Of a stretch of 64,000 nucleotides of DNA, positions 26,225-36,379 are shown piece by piece. Each line of letters begins with the position of its first letter. The stretch's first letter is position 1. The notes beneath the pieces are model-generated. The model saw only the letters and a program-made list of their open reading frames with translations, was not told where the DNA came from and did not search any database. A program made the position numbers and the translations under genes. Source of the DNA: Polyangiaceae bacterium (GTDB lineage Bacteria > Myxococcota_A > Polyangia > Polyangiales > Polyangiaceae); the NCBI GenBank assembly GCA_025937785.1, contig JAICQQ010000008.1, positions 25,166 to 89,165 on the forward strand, read 5' to 3'.

Positions 26225-29200
26225 ATGCAGGTCCACCGCAGCCATCGGATGGAGCGGCTGGTCGACGTGCTGGCAGAGGTCGTGCGCGCACCAGTGGGTG
26301 ACGCGCTCGAGCCAGAGACCATCCTGATTCAAAGCAAAGGCATGGAGCGCTGGTTGTCCAATCAACTGGCGCTGCGGCATGGCGTGTTCGCCAACGCGCG
26401 CTTCCCGTTCCCACGCGGCTTCATCGACGAGGTCTTCGATGCCGTAGTCCCGGATCTCGAGCCCGCGGCGGGCTCGGCCACCTACAGCCGCGAGGTGCTG
26501 ACGTTCGCCATCCTCACGCTGTTGCCCGGGCTGTTGGCAGACCCGGCATTCGCACCGCTCCACGGCTATCTCGAGGACGACGCCGAGGCCGTCAAGCGAG
26601 TCGAACTCGCCGAACGCATTGCCCACGTCTTCGACCAGTACCTGGTGTACCGCCCGCGCTTGCTGCTCAAGTGGGAGAAAGGTCAGGGCGCGGACTGGCA
26701 AGCCAAGTTGTGGCGAGCACTTCGCAAACACCTGGGCGGCCAGCACTTCGCCAGCCGCGCGCAACGCTTCTTCCAAGAATGGTCACCGCTGCTCGTGGCG
26801 CCGGGTGTGCTCCCCCGGCGCGTGAGCATCGTGGGCGTGAGCGCGCTGCCACCGATTTACCTCAAGATCCTCGATCGCATTTCCGAGCGCTGCGACATCC
26901 AGCTGTTCCTGCTCAGTCCCTCGCCCGAGTACTTCGCGCAACTGCGCAGTCTGCGCGAGGTGGGGCGCGGACGCAAAGGCCCCGCCGAACTCGCCTTCGA
27001 CGATCCTGCCTTCGACGATTTTCAGGGTAATCCGCTGCTCGCATCGTTCGGGCGCACGGGTCGCGAGTTCCAGTTCACCCTGGAACGCGACACACTCTAC
27101 CGCGAAACCGAGCGAGACCTGTTCGCCAGCGAGCCCGGCGCGACCCTGCTCGAGGTGTTGCAGCAAGACATCGTGGCGCTCCACGACCGCAGCGGGCCCG
27201 ATGCCGTCAAACACGAGCTCGCCGCCGGCGACCGCTCGTTGCAGGTGGTGAGCTGCCACAGCCCCATGCGCGAAGTAGAGGTCTTGCGCGATCAGCTGCT
27301 CGGCATGCTCGACGACGACCCCACGCTGGAGCCCGGCGACATCCTGGTGATGAGCCCCAATATCGAGGCTTACGCGCCGTTGATCGATGCCGTCTTCGGA
27401 GTCGACCCGCGCGATCCGTTGCAAATCCCGTATCGCATCACCGACAAGAGCGAACGCGCCAGCAATCTCTACGCCAAAGCCCTGCTCCAGCTGCTGGCGG
27501 TGGTGTCCGGACGGGTCACCGCCAGCGAGGTGCTCGACCTGTTGCAGCAGGGTCCCGTGCAGCGGCAGCTCGGCATCGATGCTTCCGAGGTCCCTGATCT
27601 CGGGCTCTTGATTCATCAGGCGGGGATCCGCTGGGGCATCGACGCCACGCATCGCGAGCGCTTCGCTCAGCCAGCGCGAGCCAAGAACACCTGGCGCTTC
27701 GGACTCGAACGACTGCTGCTCGGCGTTGCGCTGCCGGCCGACGGTGACACGCTGTTCGCAGGCGCGGCCCCCGCCGAAGACGTCGAGGGCGACAGCGCGG
27801 CGCTGGTCGGCAAGTTGGCCGCGCTGCTCGAGACACTGACCTGGGCGTGTGCAGAGGTCGTGCGCCAGCGGAGCGTAGCGGATTGGGTCGGCTTCGTGCG
27901 CGAGCTTTGCCGCCGCGCGCTCGCCATCGAGGACCGCGAGGCTTGGCAAGAGCGCGCAGTGTTCGAGCTGACGCAAGCGCTGGCCGAGAGCGCTGCGCGA
28001 GCGGGCTTCCACGAAGCCATCTCGCTCGCTCCCATCGTCGATCGGCTCACCGCACACTTCGAAACCGAACGCGTGAGCCACCAGTTCTTGGCGGGAGGCA
28101 TCACCTTCTGCGCCCTGCTCCCGATGCGATCGATTCCCTTTCGCGTCATCGCACTTCTGGGCATGAACGACGGCGAGTTCCCGCGCACGCAAACGGCGCT
28201 CAGCTTCGATCTCATGGCCGAAGACCCGGAACCTGGAGATCGCTCGCTCAAGGACGAAGATCGCTATCTCTTTCTCGAAGCGATTCTGTCGGCGCGGCAG
28301 TGCTTGCTCGTCAGCTACGTCGGGCGGGGCGTGCAAGACAACGCCGAGCTGCCGCCGTCACCCGTCGTTTCCGAACTGGTCGACTACGCCACCGCCGCAT
28401 TTCTACGGAACGGCACGCGTGTGAACCTGGTGACGGAGCACCCGCTGCAGCCGTTCAATCCGCACTACTTCAGGCCTGATTCCGCGCCGTTGTTCAGCTT
28501 CTCGAGCGCCGACGCCCGAGGGGCGGAAGCTCTGAGCCGCTACCGGAGCGCCCCAGAACCGTTCCTGCAGGCGCCCCTGAACCCCATCGAGCAGCGCGCG
28601 AGCGTCGATCTCGAAGAACTGATCCGCTTCTACCAGAACCCCGCCCGGGGCTTTCTACAGAACCGACTGGGCGTATTCTTGGAGGGTGATCCGCGCCTGG
28701 TCGAAGATCGGGAACCGATCGAGCTCGACCCCCTCGAACAGCACGAGCTCGGGATGCTGCTGCTCGACCGCGCCTTGAAGGAGCCTGACGACACGTCGCT
28801 GCAGGCGTTCGTGGAGGCGACCGGGGTACTGCCGGACGGCACGGTCGGGTCGCTTCTGTACCAAGACACCTGGCGCGCGGTACGCCACATCGCCGACCGG
28901 GCTCGCCCCTGGCTCGTCGGACCTAGAAAAAAGCCGCACCCAGTGTCGGTCGATTGCAACGGCACGCGCGTCACCGGGCACCTCAGGCAGCTGTACGCGA
29001 GCGCTCAGCTTTACTGGCAATACGCGCGCGTGAAGCCGAAGAACGAGCTCGCCCTGTGGCTGCGTCACCTGGCGTGGATGGCCGGCATCCGCAGTTCCGG
29101 TGTCCCCAGCGCAGGTCACCCCGGCGTCTGCAGCGTGCTCGTGGGCAGACGCCTGGAAGAGGCGTTGCCCGGCAGCGCCACCTGCGTCTTCGATCCGCTG

Positions 29201-29557
29201 CCGAGCGCCGAGGCACGAGCCGAGCTCGCCGAGCTAGTGGCCCTCTACCACGTCGGACACGAAACGCCGCTCCCGCTGTTTCCCGCTGCTTCGAAGGTGT
29301 ACGTCGAGCAGCTCCTGAGCGCCAACGGGAACGCCGATGCCACGAAGGCCTTGACCAAGGCCCGGGACGAGTTCCTGCCCAGCTACGGGGCCGCCTTCTC
29401 CGAGGGCAGCGACCCATACGTGGTGCGCGCCTTCCAGGGCACCGATCCGCTAGCGAGCGCTGCGGGTATGCTCCAAACCCGCGTAGACTTCAGCTCGGCG
29501 AGCCTCCGAGTCTTCGAACCGATGTTGAAGAGCCGCCGCAGCGAGGTGAACGCATGA
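26225..29557 (+). CDS. recC: Exodeoxyribonuclease V subunit gamma (RecC)
   Basis: A 1110-residue RecC, the Chi-recognition subunit of the RecBCD helicase-nuclease. HRSHRMERLVDVLAEVV and QSKGMERWLSNQLA at the N-terminus, CHSPMREVEVLRDQLL, ILVMSPNIEAYAPLIDAVFG, and GGITFCALLPMRSIPFRVIALLGMNDGEFPR are all conserved RecC blocks. Length matches the family. The start ATG at 26225 lies two residues before the conserved HRS motif. It is the first gene of a recC-recB-recD operon with 4-bp overlaps. The RecC, RecB and RecD proteins together process double-strand breaks. The inactivated nuclease-like fold of RecC cannot be judged here. Confidence 0.95.
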   Translation: MQVHRSHRMERLVDVLAEVVRAPVGDALEPETILIQSKGMERWLSNQLALRHGVFANARFPFPRGFIDEVFDAVVPDLEPAAGSATYSREVLTFAILTLLPGLLADPAFAPLHGYLEDDAEAVKRVELAERIAHVFDQYLVYRPRLLLKWEKGQGADWQAKLWRALRKHLGGQHFASRAQRFFQEWSPLLVAPGVLPRRVSIVGVSALPPIYLKILDRISERCDIQLFLLSPSPEYFAQLRSLREVGRGRKGPAELAFDDPAFDDFQGNPLLASFGRTGREFQFTLERDTLYRETERDLFASEPGATLLEVLQQDIVALHDRSGPDAVKHELAAGDRSLQVVSCHSPMREVEVLRDQLLGMLDDDPTLEPGDILVMSPNIEAYAPLIDAVFGVDPRDPLQIPYRITDKSERASNLYAKALLQLLAVVSGRVTASEVLDLLQQGPVQRQLGIDASEVPDLGLLIHQAGIRWGIDATHRERFAQPARAKNTWRFGLERLLLGVALPADGDTLFAGAAPAEDVEGDSAALVGKLAALLETLTWACAEVVRQRSVADWVGFVRELCRRALAIEDREAWQERAVFELTQALAESAARAGFHEAISLAPIVDRLTAHFETERVSHQFLAGGITFCALLPMRSIPFRVIALLGMNDGEFPRTQTALSFDLMAEDPEPGDRSLKDEDRYLFLEAILSARQCLLVSYVGRGVQDNAELPPSPVVSELVDYATAAFLRNGTRVNLVTEHPLQPFNPHYFRPDSAPLFSFSSADARGAEALSRYRSAPEPFLQAPLNPIEQRASVDLEELIRFYQNPARGFLQNRLGVFLEGDPRLVEDREPIELDPLEQHELGMLLLDRALKEPDDTSLQAFVEATGVLPDGTVGSLLYQDTWRAVRHIADRARPWLVGPRKKPHPVSVDCNGTRVTGHLRQLYASAQLYWQYARVKPKNELALWLRHLAWMAGIRSSGVPSAGHPGVCSVLVGRRLEEALPGSATCVFDPLPSAEARAELAELVALYHVGHETPLPLFPAASKVYVEQLLSANGNADATKALTKARDEFLPSYGAAFSEGSDPYVVRAFQGTDPLASAAGMLQTRVDFSSASLRVFEPMLKSRRSEVNA

Positions 29558-32500
29558 AGCCGCTCGACCCACTCGCGCTGCCGCTGAGCGGCGTTCACCT
29601 GATCGAGGCCAGCGCGGGCACGGGCAAGACCTACACGATCACGTCCCTGTTCCTGCGGCTGCTCCTGGAACGCCAGCTGACGCTGGACCAGATCGTGGTG
29701 GTGACCTTCACGAAAGCGGCGACCGCAGAGCTATCACACCGGATCCGCGCGCGCTTGCGCGAGGCTCTCTCTGTGCTCGACGAACAGCACGTGCTCGACG
29801 AACAGCACGTGCTCGACGAACAGCACGCGCTCGACGAACAGCAGCTCGACGAACAGCGGCTGCTCGACGAACAGCAGGCACCCGACGCTGGCGCCTCCGG
29901 CCGGACCCTGGACCCCGCGCTGGTGGAGATCTTGGCGCGCTGCTCGAACAAGACCGCTGCACGGCGCCAGCTCGTGAGCTCCCTGCAGCAGATGGACCAG
30001 GCCAGTATCTTCACGATTCACGGGTTCTGCCAGCGCATGCTGCTCGAGTACGCCTTCGAAAGCAGGATTTGCTTCGACGTCGACCTGGTGATCGACCAGC
30101 GCCCGCTGATTCAACAGATCGTGCAAGATTTCTGGGCGAAAGAGGTCACGGTCCTCGACGAGGCCCGCGTCCGCTTCTTACAGCGCACGGGTACCGGGCT
30201 CAGCGATTTCGTCTCACTCGCCTTCGCCGCGATCCAATGGCCTGACATGCCGTTGGTGGACGCACCCGCGGAACTCGACACCGGGGCAGCGCTCGAGCGC
30301 TACCTGATGACTCGCAGTCAGGCTCAGGCGATCTGGCACAAGTCGGGGGAAGAAGTGCGCCAGATGCTCTTGGGAACCACGGCGTTGAACCGGCGTTCGT
30401 ACAAGCCGGAGACGCTCGAACGCTGGTTCGACGATCTCGATGAGTTGTTCCGTACCGACGGGCGCAGCATGCACAACTTCACCGACGCGGTGCAGCGCCT
30501 CAGCCGCTCGACCCTCGCGGAGTTCACGAATTCGGGCAGGCCCACGCCGGAGCACAGATTCTTCGAAGCCTGCGAATGGCTGTGTGCGGCGCATGCCCAA
30601 GCCTCCGCAGCCTTCGACCACTGGCTCACGCATTTCAAGGGGCGCCTGGTCGCCTATGCCCGCAGCGAGGCCCGGCGTCGCAAGCTCGAGGGGCGCCTGG
30701 TGTCGTTCGACGACCTCCTGCAAAAAATGTCCGAGGCGCTCGCCGGCCCTCAGGGCGAAGTGCTCGCCAAACGCATCCGCAAGAAGTATCCGGCAGCGCT
30801 GATCGACGAGTTCCAGGACACCGACCCGATTCAGTATGCGGTGTTTTCCAGGATCTACGGCAAGCAGCAGAGCTCGCTATTTCTGATCGGCGATCCGAAG
30901 CAGGCGATCTATGCCTTTCGCGGCGCTGACATTTTCGCCTATCTGAGGGCCGCCGCCGACGCGGGCGCGAACACCTGGACCCTGGCCACCAACTACCGGT
31001 CTGACGTGTCGTTGGTCCGGGCACTCAATGCGCTATTTCGGCGACCCTGGCGCCCCTTTCTGCTCGACGGCATCTCGTACGTCGAGGTCGCGCCGCGACC
31101 GGGGGCCAGCGACGCCTTGCACCAGCCGGGCGTACCGGACTCACAGCGGCGGCTCGAGGTTCTCTTCCTCGAGCGGTCGACGCTGGGTATCGGGCAGCGC
31201 GCCATCAGCCGGCGCTTCAGCGAGCAGTCCCTCCCCGACTGGGTCGCAGCGGACATCGCTCGGTTGCTCGCGAGCGGTGCCACCATCGGCGATGAACCGA
31301 TTCGACCCAACGACATAGCCATCCTGACGCGGACGAACCAGCAGGCCCACGAAATGGGGCACGCCCTCCGGCGCTTGAGGATTCCCAGCGCGCTGATCGG
31401 CGACACCAGCGTCTTCGACAGCAAAGAGTCGACCGAAATGCGGCTCTTGCTGCGAGCCATGGCGGACCCCCAGAGCGGCGGCGCGCTGCGAAGCGCGCTC
31501 TGCACACCCTCGATGGGCGTCAGCGCCGCCGAGCTCGCCGAACTCGCGAGCAACGAGGCGGGCTGGGAGCATTGGGTGGACGCGTTCCGCCGCCTGCACG
31601 AGCTCTGGGAGACCCGCGGCTTCGTCCACGCGATGCAGACGCTGATGCGCGAACGCGAGGTGAGCGCACGTGCGCTCGCCCTGCTCGACGGCGAGCGTCG
31701 CATGACCAACCTGCGCCATCTTACCGAGCTCTTGCACCAGGCCGAATCGGACCAACACCTCGGGGTGAGCGGGCTTTCGTCGTGGTTCGACGAGGTCGTC
31801 TTCAACCCTGCCGCACGTGAAGGTTTGGCGCCCGACACGCTGCAGATCCGGCTCGAAAGCGACGACCACGCCGTGCGCTTGACGACGATGCACAAGAGCA
31901 AGGGCCTCGAGTACCCCATCGTCTACTGCCCTTACCTCTGGCGCGACGCCAGCCTCTTCAAGCAAGAAACCAAGCACCTCAAGGTGCACGACGACGATGG
32001 CTCGCACCAACTCAGGCTCGATCTGCGCCCGGTCGAGGCCAAGACGGCAGCGCTGGCCGCAGCCCAGCGTGAGGCGCTCGCCGAACATCTCCGGCTGGCG
32101 TACGTGGCGCTCACCCGCGCGAAGCACCGGACCGTCGTGGTCTGGGGCGCCTTCGGTCACGCCGAGAACTCTCCGCTCGGTTACCTGTTGTATCAAGCCG
32201 CGGGTGAGCTGGGGGCGCTGTCGGAAACTCCCGCGGGCCGCGTCGCCAAGATGACGGACAGCGAGCTCTTGCGTGGCCTCGCAGAGCTGGAGAAGAGCTC
32301 CGAGGGCGCCATCTCGGTGCGACCGCTCGAGCCGGAACCCGCTCCGCCATACCTGAAAGAAGCCGCTGAGGTAGAGCGGTTCGCCGCGCGACCGCTGACC
32401 CGAGTCATCGATCGCAGCCAACGAACCACGAGCTTTTCGCAGCTCACGCAGCACCACGCGCGCGAAACCCTGGTGGCGAGCCTTGGCAAAGACGTCGACG

Positions 32501-33399
32501 ACGTGCTGCCGCAGATCCCCCCGAACTCGGCCGAACCGCTCGGTGAGCCGGTCGCGCTCGCAGAGTTTCCGAAGGGAGCCCGCACTGGTGAGCTGCTTCA
32601 CGCCATCCTCGAGCACGCGGATTTCACGAGCCCGGCCTCGCTCGAGGCACAGGTGACCGTCGAACTGCAGCGCTACGGCTTGGCGGCGGACGAGTGGTCG
32701 AACATGGTGTTAAGTGCGCTCTCGAACGTGCTCGCGACCCGCCTTTCGAGCACGTCCGAGCTCGAGCTTTCGAAGCTGACACCGAGGCAGCGCGTGAGCG
32801 AAATGGAGTTCACGCTGCCGCTCGGGGCGCAGCGAGGCTCGCGCGCTCGGGGGGCGCTCTTGAGCGCCGCCCGCTTGGCGTCCGTATTCGAACACCACGC
32901 GCCGGAGCTCGGCTCCGCTTACCTCGAACGCGTCAAAAGCCTGGGGTTCAGCCCGCTTTCCGGCTTCATGCGCGGCTTCATCGACCTCGTCTTCGAGTAC
33001 GACGGCCGATTCTTCGTGGTGGACTACAAGTCGAATCATCTCGGCGCGCATGCCTCGGACTACGCGCCCGCGTTGCTCCGGGCGCCCATGGCAGAGCACC
33101 ACTACTACTTGCAGTATCACCTCTACGTGACGGCGCTGCACCGTCACCTCGGCGCGCGGCGCCCGGGCTACGACTACGATCGCGACTTTGGCGGGGTGTA
33201 CTACTTGTTCCTGCGCGGCATGGCGCCCCAGCATCCCAGCGGGAGTGGCGTGTTCTTCGATCGCCCGGCGCGCGGGCTGATCGAAGCGCTGTCGGCGCTG
33301 TTCGAAGCCGAGCCAGAGGCCGAGACACGCGCGGCCGCCGCCTCGAACACCGCAGCCTCGTCCGAAACCATGAGCTTCACGCCGGGGGGCCTCGCATGA
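29554..33399 (+). CDS. recB: Exodeoxyribonuclease V subunit beta (RecB) with an internal LDEQ repeat insertion
   Basis: A 1281-residue UvrD-type helicase plus C-terminal nuclease. Walker A ASAGTGKT (Lys25), motif Ia VVTFTKAATAELSHRIR, FTIHGFCQRML, DEFQDTDPIQ (Walker B), GDPKQAIYAFRGADIF and TTMHKSKGLEYPIVYCPY are all present. The nuclease domain shows GFIDLVFEYDG followed by VVDYKSNH. The ATG at 29554 overlaps recC's stop (ATGA). An upstream extension to 28954 is simply recC read in another frame. Odd feature: residues 74-108 are a tandem repeat of VLDEQH-like units just after motif Ia. It forms one enzyme with RecC and RecD for break repair and degradation of foreign linear DNA. Confidence 0.95.
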   Translation: MKPLDPLALPLSGVHLIEASAGTGKTYTITSLFLRLLLERQLTLDQIVVVTFTKAATAELSHRIRARLREALSVLDEQHVLDEQHVLDEQHALDEQQLDEQRLLDEQQAPDAGASGRTLDPALVEILARCSNKTAARRQLVSSLQQMDQASIFTIHGFCQRMLLEYAFESRICFDVDLVIDQRPLIQQIVQDFWAKEVTVLDEARVRFLQRTGTGLSDFVSLAFAAIQWPDMPLVDAPAELDTGAALERYLMTRSQAQAIWHKSGEEVRQMLLGTTALNRRSYKPETLERWFDDLDELFRTDGRSMHNFTDAVQRLSRSTLAEFTNSGRPTPEHRFFEACEWLCAAHAQASAAFDHWLTHFKGRLVAYARSEARRRKLEGRLVSFDDLLQKMSEALAGPQGEVLAKRIRKKYPAALIDEFQDTDPIQYAVFSRIYGKQQSSLFLIGDPKQAIYAFRGADIFAYLRAAADAGANTWTLATNYRSDVSLVRALNALFRRPWRPFLLDGISYVEVAPRPGASDALHQPGVPDSQRRLEVLFLERSTLGIGQRAISRRFSEQSLPDWVAADIARLLASGATIGDEPIRPNDIAILTRTNQQAHEMGHALRRLRIPSALIGDTSVFDSKESTEMRLLLRAMADPQSGGALRSALCTPSMGVSAAELAELASNEAGWEHWVDAFRRLHELWETRGFVHAMQTLMREREVSARALALLDGERRMTNLRHLTELLHQAESDQHLGVSGLSSWFDEVVFNPAAREGLAPDTLQIRLESDDHAVRLTTMHKSKGLEYPIVYCPYLWRDASLFKQETKHLKVHDDDGSHQLRLDLRPVEAKTAALAAAQREALAEHLRLAYVALTRAKHRTVVVWGAFGHAENSPLGYLLYQAAGELGALSETPAGRVAKMTDSELLRGLAELEKSSEGAISVRPLEPEPAPPYLKEAAEVERFAARPLTRVIDRSQRTTSFSQLTQHHARETLVASLGKDVDDVLPQIPPNSAEPLGEPVALAEFPKGARTGELLHAILEHADFTSPASLEAQVTVELQRYGLAADEWSNMVLSALSNVLATRLSSTSELELSKLTPRQRVSEMEFTLPLGAQRGSRARGALLSAARLASVFEHHAPELGSAYLERVKSLGFSPLSGFMRGFIDLVFEYDGRFFVVDYKSNHLGAHASDYAPALLRAPMAEHHYYLQYHLYVTALHRHLGARRPGYDYDRDFGGVYYLFLRGMAPQHPSGSGVFFDRPARGLIEALSALFEAEPEAETRAAAASNTAASSETMSFTPGGLA
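29773..29877 (+). repeat. Tandem 18-bp repeat inside recB (LDEQ units)
   Basis: Six in-frame units. Three are identical copies of an 18-bp unit encoding VLDEQH (29773-29826), followed by ALDEQQ, a 15-bp LDEQR and LLDEQQ. Unit length is a multiple of three, so copy-number change would not break the frame. They lie in the loop before the IFTIHGFCQRML motif. Confidence 0.95.
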
Positions 33400-35240
33400 C
33401 TGCCGCGCTCGCCTCGCTGTGGAAAGCCGGCATTCTGAGTGAGCTCGACTACCAGTTTTCCTCCGGCGTGGCGCGTCTCGCCGGCGAGACGAACCTGGAC
33501 GTGCTGATGGGGCTCGCGCTGGCTAGTCGCCAGACCGCAGCGGGGCACGTGTGCGTCGATCTCGCCGTCTTCGCCGGCGCGCCCGGCACTACCGAGACGG
33601 GCGACCCCGCCGAGCTCGCTTTCCACTGGCCCGACCTCGAGCGCTGGGCCGAGAGCCTGCAACAGAGCCCGCTAGTGTCGCGCGGCGACGCACGCGCGCC
33701 GCTCGTGCTCGATCAGCATCGGCGTCTGTACCTATACCGCTACTGGGAGCACGAGCGGCGCATCGCCGAGCTCTTGCGCCAACGTCTAGGCCTCGCCTCC
33801 GAGCCGATCGATCGCGCCCTCTTGCGCGACGGCCTGCGGCGGTTGTTCGAGCCGATGGGCTCGGCGGACACACAACGGGACGCTGCGTTGCTCGCGCTGA
33901 CCGAGCGCACCTGCACGATCGTCGGCGGTCCAGGCACCGGCAAGACCTCGACCGTGGCGAGGATCCTGGCCCTGCTCACCGAGCAGTCGCTGGCGCAGCG
34001 TGGTGCCGGCCTCGAATGCCTCTTGTTGGCGCCCACGGGCAAAGCGGCGGCCCGCTTGGCCGACGCGATCAAGGCCGCCAAGGGCCGGCTGGCGTGCGCA
34101 CCGGAGGTGCTGCAGGCGATCCCCGAAGAAGCGTCCACGATTCATCGGGCGCTAGGCAGCCGGCGCGGCTCCGTCACACGCTTCTATCACGACCAGGAGA
34201 CGCCGCTGATCGCCGACCTAGTGCTGGTCGACGAGGCGTCGATGGTGGACGTCGCCCTCATGCGGCGCCTGCTCGAAGCAGTGCCGCCGGCCGCGCGCTT
34301 GGTCTTGCTCGGCGACCGTCACCAACTCGCGTCCGTCGAGGCAGGCTCGGTGCTCGCGGACATCTGCGGCGGCGAGCGACAGCCCGGCTACGCCACCCCG
34401 CTCGTAGCGCGCGTGGCCGAGCTTTCGGGGTTCGAGCTGCCTAGCCGCGGCGCCATGGATTTCCGCATCACCGACAGCGTCATCGAACTCACCAAAAGTT
34501 ATCGGTTCAGCACCGATAGCCCGATCGCCACGTTCGCCAGCGCGGTGAACGGGGGCGAGGCCGCGCTTGCGGTGAGCGTGCTCGTCGCCGGTGCAGAAGG
34601 CAGCGCGCTGCGGCTCGAGAGCGTCGCCGACACCGATGATCTGTTGCGGCGGTTGGAGCGTCACGTGGTGGCACGGCTCAGGTCGCACGCCGACTCACGC
34701 GACCCCGCCGTCGCGCTCCGCCGGCTCGATGAGTTTCGCGTGCTCTGCGCCCACAAGAAGGGCCCGCTCGGCGTCGAGAACGTGAACCAACGACTCGAAG
34801 CTGCTCTCGAGCACGCCGGCATCATCCAGGGCGGAGCTCGCTGGTACCCCGGACGACCGGTGCTCGTCACCGCCAACGACCACCAACTCAAGCTTTACAA
34901 CGGTGACGTGGGGCTGGTCGCGCGGACGCGCGAGGGGGCCTTACGCGTGTTCTTTCCCGGCGGCGGCGGCGAGCTGCGCTCGCTGTCACCATCACAGTTG
35001 CCACCGCACGAAACCGTGTATGCCATGAGCATTCACAAAAGCCAGGGCTCCGAGTTCAAGGAGGTGGCGATCGTGCTGCCCCGGCCCGAATCGCCCTTGC
35101 TCACCCGCGAGCTCCTGTACACCGCCGTGACCCGGGCGCGCGAACGCGCGGTGTTGTACGGCGATCCCGAGAGCGTGCGAGCGGCGGCGAAGAATCCCGT
35201 CGCCCGCGCTTCGGGGCTGGCTGCGTTGCTTCACGGCTGA
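33396..35240 (+). CDS. recD: Exodeoxyribonuclease V subunit alpha (RecD)
   Basis: A 614-residue superfamily 1B 5'-3' helicase. Walker A IVGGPGTGKTSTVARIL (Lys183), then LLAPTGKAAARLADAI, VDEASMVDVALM (Walker B) and GDRHQLASVEAGSVLADIC are textbook RecD motifs. MSIHKSQGSEFKEVAIVLP and LLYTAVTRARE follow near the C-terminus. The ATG at 33396 overlaps recB's stop by 4 bp; a longer reading frame upstream to 32694 is recB in another frame. With RecC and RecB it completes the holoenzyme. The operon ends here; a 98-bp gap follows. Confidence 0.95.
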   Translation: MTAALASLWKAGILSELDYQFSSGVARLAGETNLDVLMGLALASRQTAAGHVCVDLAVFAGAPGTTETGDPAELAFHWPDLERWAESLQQSPLVSRGDARAPLVLDQHRRLYLYRYWEHERRIAELLRQRLGLASEPIDRALLRDGLRRLFEPMGSADTQRDAALLALTERTCTIVGGPGTGKTSTVARILALLTEQSLAQRGAGLECLLLAPTGKAAARLADAIKAAKGRLACAPEVLQAIPEEASTIHRALGSRRGSVTRFYHDQETPLIADLVLVDEASMVDVALMRRLLEAVPPAARLVLLGDRHQLASVEAGSVLADICGGERQPGYATPLVARVAELSGFELPSRGAMDFRITDSVIELTKSYRFSTDSPIATFASAVNGGEAALAVSVLVAGAEGSALRLESVADTDDLLRRLERHVVARLRSHADSRDPAVALRRLDEFRVLCAHKKGPLGVENVNQRLEAALEHAGIIQGGARWYPGRPVLVTANDHQLKLYNGDVGLVARTREGALRVFFPGGGGELRSLSPSQLPPHETVYAMSIHKSQGSEFKEVAIVLPRPESPLLTRELLYTAVTRARERAVLYGDPESVRAAAKNPVARASGLAALLHG

Positions 35241-35338
35241 ACTGGGCCTCGGGCGACGAAAAAGCCGCCTACCCCGGCCCCGCCTGATACCGTAGCTTGT
35301 GTGTCGATGGATCGGCGTAGCCTGCGAGCGCTCGAACG

Positions 35339-36379
35339 ATGAACTTGGAAATCTTGATCGGTTCCATCGTCCGCCAAACGACGGTGTTGATCGCCCAGCT
35401 GGCCACTTCCGGCGGCGCACGTGCGCCCCTGGCTCATATTGCGAACCAGGTGTTCAGTGACCTGGCGCGAGAGCTCGAGCGGCAGGGCTTGAGCCGCGTC
35501 GTCACGGCGGATCTGTTCGGGATCTCGCTGCGCTCCTACCAGCGCAAAATGATCCGCCTGCGTGAGAGCTCCAGCGACCGGGGTCGGTCGATGTGGGACG
35601 CCGTGCTGCAGTACCTCGTGTCGCGCGGCGTGACGACGCGTGCGGAGGTGCTGGAGCGGTTCAATCGCGACCCTGAGCCCATCGTGCGCGGCCTCTTGAG
35701 CGATCTGGTCCAGAGCGGGTTCGTCTTTTCGTCCGGATCGGGGGCCCACACGCTCTACCGAGCCACCAGCGAAGACGAGCTGACGGCCGTGCGCCAGAGC
35801 CAGGCCGCGCGCGGTCTCGACGAGTTCGTGTGGGCAGTCGTGTACCGGCACGGCCCGCTCGCTGGTGAGCGGCTGAGCGAGCTAGTCGCTGTCGACGACG
35901 AACAACTGGCCACCGTGCTCGAACGGCTGTGCCAGAACGGCCGAGTCACGGCGAACAGCGAGGGCGGTGTCACGCGCTATTCGAGCCAGGGGTTGTTCCT
36001 GCAACAGGGTGCCGGCGTCGGCTGGGAAGCGAGCATCTACGACCACTTCCTGGCCCTGGTGCGGACCATCTGCAGCCGGCTGGAGGATGCGCCCGATGCG
36101 CGCGAGTACGCGCCGTACACGGGCGGCTCCACCTATAGCTTCGACGTAGGACCGGGACACCCGATGCGGGAGGAAGTGCTGAGCACGCTGGCTCGGTTTC
36201 GCGAGCGTGCTAGCGACCTTCGGCAACGTGTCATGGCTCACAACGACGCGCACGGACCACCCGAAACGGTCGAGCGCGTCGTGGCCTACGCTGGACAATC
36301 GGTGATTCGCCAATTCGACGAGGCCCTCGAGCGGGAGAGGGCGGACAAGGAAAATGGAGAACCAGATGAAAGCTCTTAA
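35339..36379 (+). CDS. Conserved hypothetical protein, probable winged-helix DNA-binding protein
   Basis: A 346-residue protein not assigned to a named family. The N-terminal about 75 residues (LARELERQGLSRVVTADLFGISLRSYQRKMIRLRESS) look like a helix-turn-helix with a Tyr-Gln-Arg-Lys recognition helix. Two further winged-helix-like segments follow (VTTRAEVLERFNRDPEPIVRGLLSDLVQSGFV, then LSELVAVDDEQLATVLERLCQNGRV), the pattern of tandem winged helices. A C-terminal part (DHFLALVRTICSRLED, then PYTGGSTYSFDVGPGHPMREEV) is of unknown fold. I recall similar proteins in other polyangial genomes but cannot verify it. Its last 14 bp overlap the next gene, suggesting co-expression. Confidence 0.6.
   Translation: MNLEILIGSIVRQTTVLIAQLATSGGARAPLAHIANQVFSDLARELERQGLSRVVTADLFGISLRSYQRKMIRLRESSSDRGRSMWDAVLQYLVSRGVTTRAEVLERFNRDPEPIVRGLLSDLVQSGFVFSSGSGAHTLYRATSEDELTAVRQSQAARGLDEFVWAVVYRHGPLAGERLSELVAVDDEQLATVLERLCQNGRVTANSEGGVTRYSSQGLFLQQGAGVGWEASIYDHFLALVRTICSRLEDAPDAREYAPYTGGSTYSFDVGPGHPMREEVLSTLARFRERASDLRQRVMAHNDAHGPPETVERVVAYAGQSVIRQFDEALERERADKENGEPDESS

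Noticed and set aside
28954..29553. Long N-terminal extension of recB
   Set aside because: The extra sequence is recC read in another frame; the ATG at 29554 with a 4-bp overlap fits the family.
32694..33395. Long N-terminal extension of recD
   Set aside because: The extension is recB in another frame; the ATG at 33396 matches family length.
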